A stretch of 64,000 bases of DNA. Source: Catonia carolina (taxonomy: Eukaryota; Arthropoda; Insecta; Hemiptera; Achilidae). Position numbers and translations under genes: made by a program. Location of the stretch: positions 28,760,284 to 28,824,283 of the forward strand of contig JAQMRL010000010.1 of NCBI GenBank assembly GCA_035578175.1, in the 5' to 3' direction. This document shows, piece after piece, positions 40,801-47,341 of this stretch. The notes under the pieces were generated by a model. The model was not told where the DNA came from, made no database searches, and saw nothing but the letters and a program-made list of their open reading frames with translations. How positions within the stretch are numbered: the first letter of the stretch is position 1; the number at the start of each line of letters is the position of its first letter.

Positions 40801-43800
40801 TTTAAAAAATCATCTTCTTGAGTTGACTACCCCCTTAAAACGTTGAGCGCCATGGACGCATACACGGTGCCAAGCAGTACCTCATCTGCTGCGTTGAGAG
40901 CACCACATGTGCGTCCTACACAGTATTATTTTACTGGTGTCCTTACACCATTGGTTCTTCACTTACGTGAATATAAAACAAATTGTCAACGTCATTCATG
41001 CAATATAAAACTCAAATTTTGACTCCATCGTTTGTAAATTCCTGGATTGTATAATACAACTTTTCAGTCAAGTAAGACTTTAACTCTTTCTTAAATCTTT
41101 TCTCACATTCAATTAGAAACAACCTTTTTGGAAGATGGGACATCGGTTTTTATCCAGTATATGATGGTTTTTTTCATAGAGAGACAACCTATGAAACTCG
41201 GTGAAATCAGAACGGTGCCTTTTAGTGTGAAAGCCATGAGGCTTTACTATCAAACCATCATGTTTTACTGACTTTTCCCACAGTACAGATTCCATAATAA
41301 ATAAGCAAGATTCAGTAAGAATTTTATTTTGCTTAATGTTAAGCCCAGCCTGAATTGAACTTGCAATTTGATGTAATCTTTGCAATAATCTATAGAAAAT
41401 TAAAAGATCTACAACTTTTATTTAAAGCATTTTTCTCTACAGAGCCTAGTTTAGCGTGAAAGAGTGATTTTCCGTATTTCTAAGCCAAACTGAGGTTGAT
41501 TTTCATTTTGCGTCTTTCACTCATGATTAAAATAAGGTTATGTTTTTTGAGGTTAGTTTTTTGTTTATTTCTAATGTTTTATTACTATTTAAAAAATAAA
41601 TATCTGTAATGTTTTAATAAAAAATAAATATCTGTTAATTATTTGCATTGGTTTTGTTTTGAACATTGTTTTGTGGTTTTGATCCTGATGACTCATGGAG
41701 TGGAGACATCAAACTTGAGGCAACCCCCCTGCCCAGAGTTAAAACTTTCAAGTATCTGGGGGCAGTGATCTCAGAGGATGGATCCATGGAGGCTGAAATA
41801 GTGCATAAAATAACATCGGGCTGGAACAGGTGGCGTATGCTGACTGGGGTTCTGTGTGACCCAAAAGTGCCCATAAAAATAAAGGGAAGAGTCTACAGAG
41901 CGGCAGTTAGACCAGCACTTGTCTATGGCAGCGAAGCTTGGGCACTTAAGAGAGTGCATGAACAGAAACTCCACACTACAGAGATGCGCATGCTGCGATG
42001 GGCGGGAGGAGTCACATTGAAGGATAAGGTGCGGAATGAGCATATAAGGGGAACCTTCAAAGTTGCTAATATAGCAGAAAAGGTGCGAGAGTCCAGGATG
42101 AGATGGTATGGTCATGTGCTTAGGAGAACGGATGATCATGTCGTGAAGAGGTGCCTTTCAATGGCTACAGGGAGGAGAGGAAGGGGTAGACCCCTTACCG
42201 TGTGGATGACGAATGTCCAAAGAGACATGAAAATGTTGGGCTTATCCGAGGAAGACGCACAGGAGCGTAACAAATGGAGCTCTCTGATTGGGAAAGCCGA
42301 CCCCGCGTAACGGGAAGAGGCGAGGCCAAAGAAGAAGAAGAAGAAGAAGAAGAATTATTTGCATTGGCAAGAGAAAGTTGTGTGAGTGTTTCACACCAGA
42401 TTTTTTATACTGTCAGTCTTGTTATTTAAAAGCCACACCTTGTATGATAAGGGGAAGTGTATATATTTAGAACAATGTGAAGTTGACTGTAAACCATAAA
42501 GGCATCGTCTGCGTTGCTAAATTAACGTTCTCGTATTACACTCATCCATAGTCCTGATAGTGGTAAAACTAGGTTTATGACTTGTTTAATAAATCAATAT
42601 GTTTCTCGCTTTCTTTTTATAGTCATTAATTTTTGTGATATTTCTTTTTTCTAGAGAGTTGTTAATAGATGAGAAAACTAAATCCGATACAACACTGAAT
42701 AGCAGAGAAACTGGTGGCTTATTGAATAATAACGATTGTAATGATATTGATAAAGAATTGACTAGATCAACAGTTGTTGATATAAATAACCTGTCAGATT
42801 GGCTTTTATTGGATTGTTCATTTGGAGTTCCATTGTTCGATGCTGATATCAATAACAGGATATGTAATACGATAGTTGATAAATTATCTGATAAAAATAG
42901 GTAAGGTTATTTTTTAAACTTTTATTTATATGATTAGTTGCTTGTTGCAGTTTTATATGAGATGTTTTTAAAGTACTGTTTTTGAAATAAAATAAGTTGA
43001 CTTTTCTTAACATTTTTGAGACGACAACCGTACATGATACGGCCGTGATGATATACACCGAGTGACGGCAAACGTATCTCATACGGGCACAGGAAACATA
43101 TCTCATACGTTTGCTACTTTCACATTGTTATAAATGTGGCTACCCGTACGCTATCCATTTCCCGTTTTCACTGTTATTTAGTTCACTTTGTTCTCCGTTT
43201 ACCTACAGCAATAGTTGACCGAATCGATTAGTATTTTCTGATATATCGACAAAACTATCGACCGCTACTTAATGCACGAGATCGAACCGTAGCGTCTACT
43301 ACCGAGTACCGACATAGCGGGTTACATGGCCATGTTGTTTGCAGTGTATGTGTTTTACTGTTATTGTGCTATTATACATTTCATGAAATGATGTCTAGAG
43401 ATGAATTAGATTGTTTGCAGAAGATTCTGGGTTGGAATCAGATGACACAGACATTGATGAATCATATGACAAATACCGACCGCAGCGCTGTAGCGGCGGA
43501 ATTTCATAACATACTTACTTCAAAAATATGCCTTGTATGTAACCTTTTGACAGCTGATTTGAGAATGGTGTTTAAAACACCCTTGTACTAAATTGGAAAT
43601 CAGCATCTTGTTCTCGTCTCACTAAGTCTGAAAAACAACGACATTGTAAACATATTTAAGACTGTTGATGTTTAGATCTTCAGCCAAAAATGCTAGTGAT
43701 TTTTTGTTTTTTTTTCATCAAAATTGGTAAAAAATGGGATTTTTTAAGATTGCAGCTTTAGTATGCATTTTATGAGAAAAGTATAATTTATATTATCGAA

Positions 43801-46800
43801 GTTAGACAAAATTAAAAAACCTCCAACTTTTATTTTAAGCATTTATCTCTACTGACCCTGGTTTAAAGGCAAATTACTGATTTTCCATATTTTTAAGTCA
43901 AACAGAGTTTAATTTTCATTTTCCGTCATTCACTCGTGATTAAAATTAAGTTAAGTTTTTCGTTTTACATTGTTTACTAATGATTAAACGTAGATTATGT
44001 TTTATTGTTTACATGGGGTGAGAAAATCGTGTGAATGTTTTACATCAGATATTTATATGTTATTTTACATCGTCTTTCGTTTTCTCAACCATTCTGAGAA
44101 CACTCTTGTGTGCGACATGATCCACTCAGCTCAATCTCAAAATCATTCAGCATGACAACGTTTTGAATGCTGTCAATCTGACAGTAATGTTCTTCTTTAA
44201 GGTCTTGGCTGCCATCCAATAGAACATTGAGAAAACATGACGTCTAGGAATACGAATTCTTAACTTCAATGTAAAGTCTTTACTGCACAGTGCCTTCTTC
44301 ATTTTATTGAACGTGGAACGTGGTTCTTGCTCGCCTAATTCAAGCATTTCTTTAGTGCAGTCGTAATTTTTATTAACAAACTTGCTAACTGCAGGATGCA
44401 TTTTAATACTTATTCATGTATAGTTATTATAATTTGTCTTTTATTTTGAATTTCAGTTTGGACCAATTAACAATATCCAATCAAAATTTGGGAGAAAGTT
44501 TAAAAGAGTTCATTGATATTTATCAGGTGAGCTAAAAAAATTAAAGTTGTGATAAAAATTATCTATTTATGAGACGTAGTTGTTTTACTACATGGAAGTG
44601 AAACATGACTATTGGGAAAGCAGGATAAAGTAAGATAAGAATCTATAGAGGCAAATACAGAAGTTTAGCTGGACTGATCAATACAAAGCACTCTCATAAC
44701 AAGCCAAAATTAAACATTATAATATACTTGTCTGTATGTGCGTGAATGCCTTAAGGTCTTTTTCGTACTGACACATGCAAATAAATATTCTTTGTACAGA
44801 TTAGCATCAGGAAACACCGATTAGACCGTTCCGCCCTCTGGCCAGCAATGTATAGTTGGGAGCTGAGTTGTTTGCTAGTGCGGGATGAAGGGCAAGGGGG
44901 ACTGGTGACAGTGAGACGTGATGTTGTCATAGTAACGGTTGCTTTAAATCCACATGGCGACGTGTGTACTGTACAGGTCATATGTTCTAGCTAGAAGCTC
45001 TCCCACCAATGCTCTGTACCGCTGAGCTGTTCTGTTTAGTTGTGGGGGAAGCACCTCGAAGGGGAGTGATCAGTCTCTCCATAATACTAGCAGCGTTAAG
45101 AGCCTAAGTGTACTATAAATCCTAAAAACATTGACTGTATGTTGTAATTTTATATTTTTGTTGTTTTATTCCCTTCACAAGTCTCCAACTCGTGCATTCG
45201 GTAGTAGGCCTACTGTTTTATGTACCTATTGTTTTTACGGAAAATGCAGGTAATACGCGGTCAGGCTAGGGAGAATATAGTCAGTGTATACAATTTTATG
45301 AAAAAATAAGCTGAACAAATCAGAATAATTTTACTGACTGATATGCAAAATCGTGTAGCCAGAGCTATGGGGATTTCGCGTAGTACAGTTCAAAGAATTT
45401 TGATAGAAAAAAGAAAAAACCCTGATGTGCTAATCAGAACACCAAATAAGAAAAGAATGAGAAGGAAAGTAAAGAGTGAAGTGGACGATTTTGATAAATG
45501 TGTTGTGAGAAGAACAATATATGATTTTCATAAAACAAACGCTGAATGACCAACTTTGAATTCGTTACTTCCTGTTTTACGGAAGAAAACTAATTTCAAA
45601 GTAAGTAAATGGTCGCTGTGGAAAATTATTCAAGATATGGGATTCAGATGGAGAAAGGCAAAAGACAACAGAAAATATAAAGTTTTTAACTAGTTTTTAG
45701 TCTAGCGTAGTAGTTGTAACAGAGTAGTATACAGTTAGAAAGAGAAGGAATGATCATTAAGTGAGAAGGAGACAACACTTCCCCCATTGAAACTATCCCT
45801 ACTCTACCTACTCGCCCTCCCCTTACAAGCTTCTTCCAAAAACAAATGTACATTCTGAAAATATTTACTCTTCATATGTGTCAGTTGTTACTGTGAGATC
45901 GTTGACTGTAGTGATGTTAATTACACTCGCGGCTCATCAAGTTCTTAACCTAGTTATTGTATATAATCTAATATTGTTATGTGCGGCCTATTTATAAACA
46001 AACTGACATAAAATATAACACTCTGTAGTAAAATATTAAAAACTAATACATTTTTTTACGTTATTAGGCTATTGTAATAAACTTTTAGTATGTTAATAAA
46101 ATATATTATAATATTATTAGTTTAAAATCTAATAAAATATTTTGGTACTACAGTAGTTATTCGAAATGGTTTGTGACTAATATTTTTAGAAAGGCGCGTT
46201 CTAAAGATATTATTACTACTACTTGGTTATAGGAGGAAGGTAATCGTACAAACAATCCTCTCCAACTGAATTTTTTACGCTAGCAATCAAGTGAGCTCCC
46301 ATCTGTAGCATGCCATGCCTGTTAAATTGACAATATGTTGGCCCGAATATTTTGTAGGTGGTGGCACGTTCTGTGCCTAATGCGCGGCATTACCAAATCA
46401 TGTTATTACCATGTTCCACGTTGTTATCCCGTTCTGACACACGATCAGTTACTTCTTTGCTTGCCTTTGAATGAACACGTGTGCGTAAATGAAAATGGAG
46501 AAATTTTCTTCATCAATTAGGTATTTATATAATGTCCAATATTCTTCTTCTGTTTTCCTTTTCTTAGTGATTCATGAATCCAGTAGCTTCTCAATCTTTT
46601 TTCGTTTTCTTTTCCTCGTCCAAAATAATAGCAATCATTGCCCATTCCCTTAATGATTATTTCCTAATAGCCATATTTTGTTTTTAAGAAAATTCACCAC
46701 ACAAATGGTTTGGCCATTTGCAGAGGATGGAGGATGGTAGGTGGTCAAAGAGGGTATGGGAGTGGACGCCAGCCACTCCCATACTGGAAGGAACTAGTAG

Positions 46801-47292
46801 AATAAAGGTCTTGTCAAACAGAACGCGGATGATCTGCTCTTTTCCATGCGGACCCTGTGTTAGATATTGTTGCATCATCCAAGTCAAACAGATAGCGACA
46901 TACGCCGCGTACCAATCTATTCCGCGGCGGACTGTTGGGAGGTTGTATTTTTCTACATAGTCCGCAACGGACAGGATGGTCGATGAAGAGGAAAAATTAA
47001 TTGAACTTGTTAGGGAGCACCCACATTTATATGATGTGCAAGATAATGATTACAAAAACTTGGTTAAGAAAGCACAATCATGGAGAGAAGTAGCTGAAAA
47101 ACTTCAACAAACCAGTAGTATTAAACACAAATTTTATTATTTTTTTGTTATTTCAGTATTTATAACAAAAAATTTGTTTTACGTTTTCACTATCGACGTA
47201 ATTGACAGCATAACTGTACATTGAAAGTGTATCAATCTATATCAGTCATTGACTTATTAATATTAACATTATTCATTGACTTAAATAGTTAA

Positions 47293-47341
<49 letters not shown>

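Noticed and set aside
44751..44981. 76-codon minus frame [20 protein letters not shown]...
   Set aside because: No family resemblance, not repeated elsewhere, and it lies near a degraded transposon; treated as chance.
47295..47337. 43-base T run as an assembly artefact
   Set aside because: It ends exactly at an 11-base target duplication of a minus-strand jockey LINE, so it is that element's poly-A tail.
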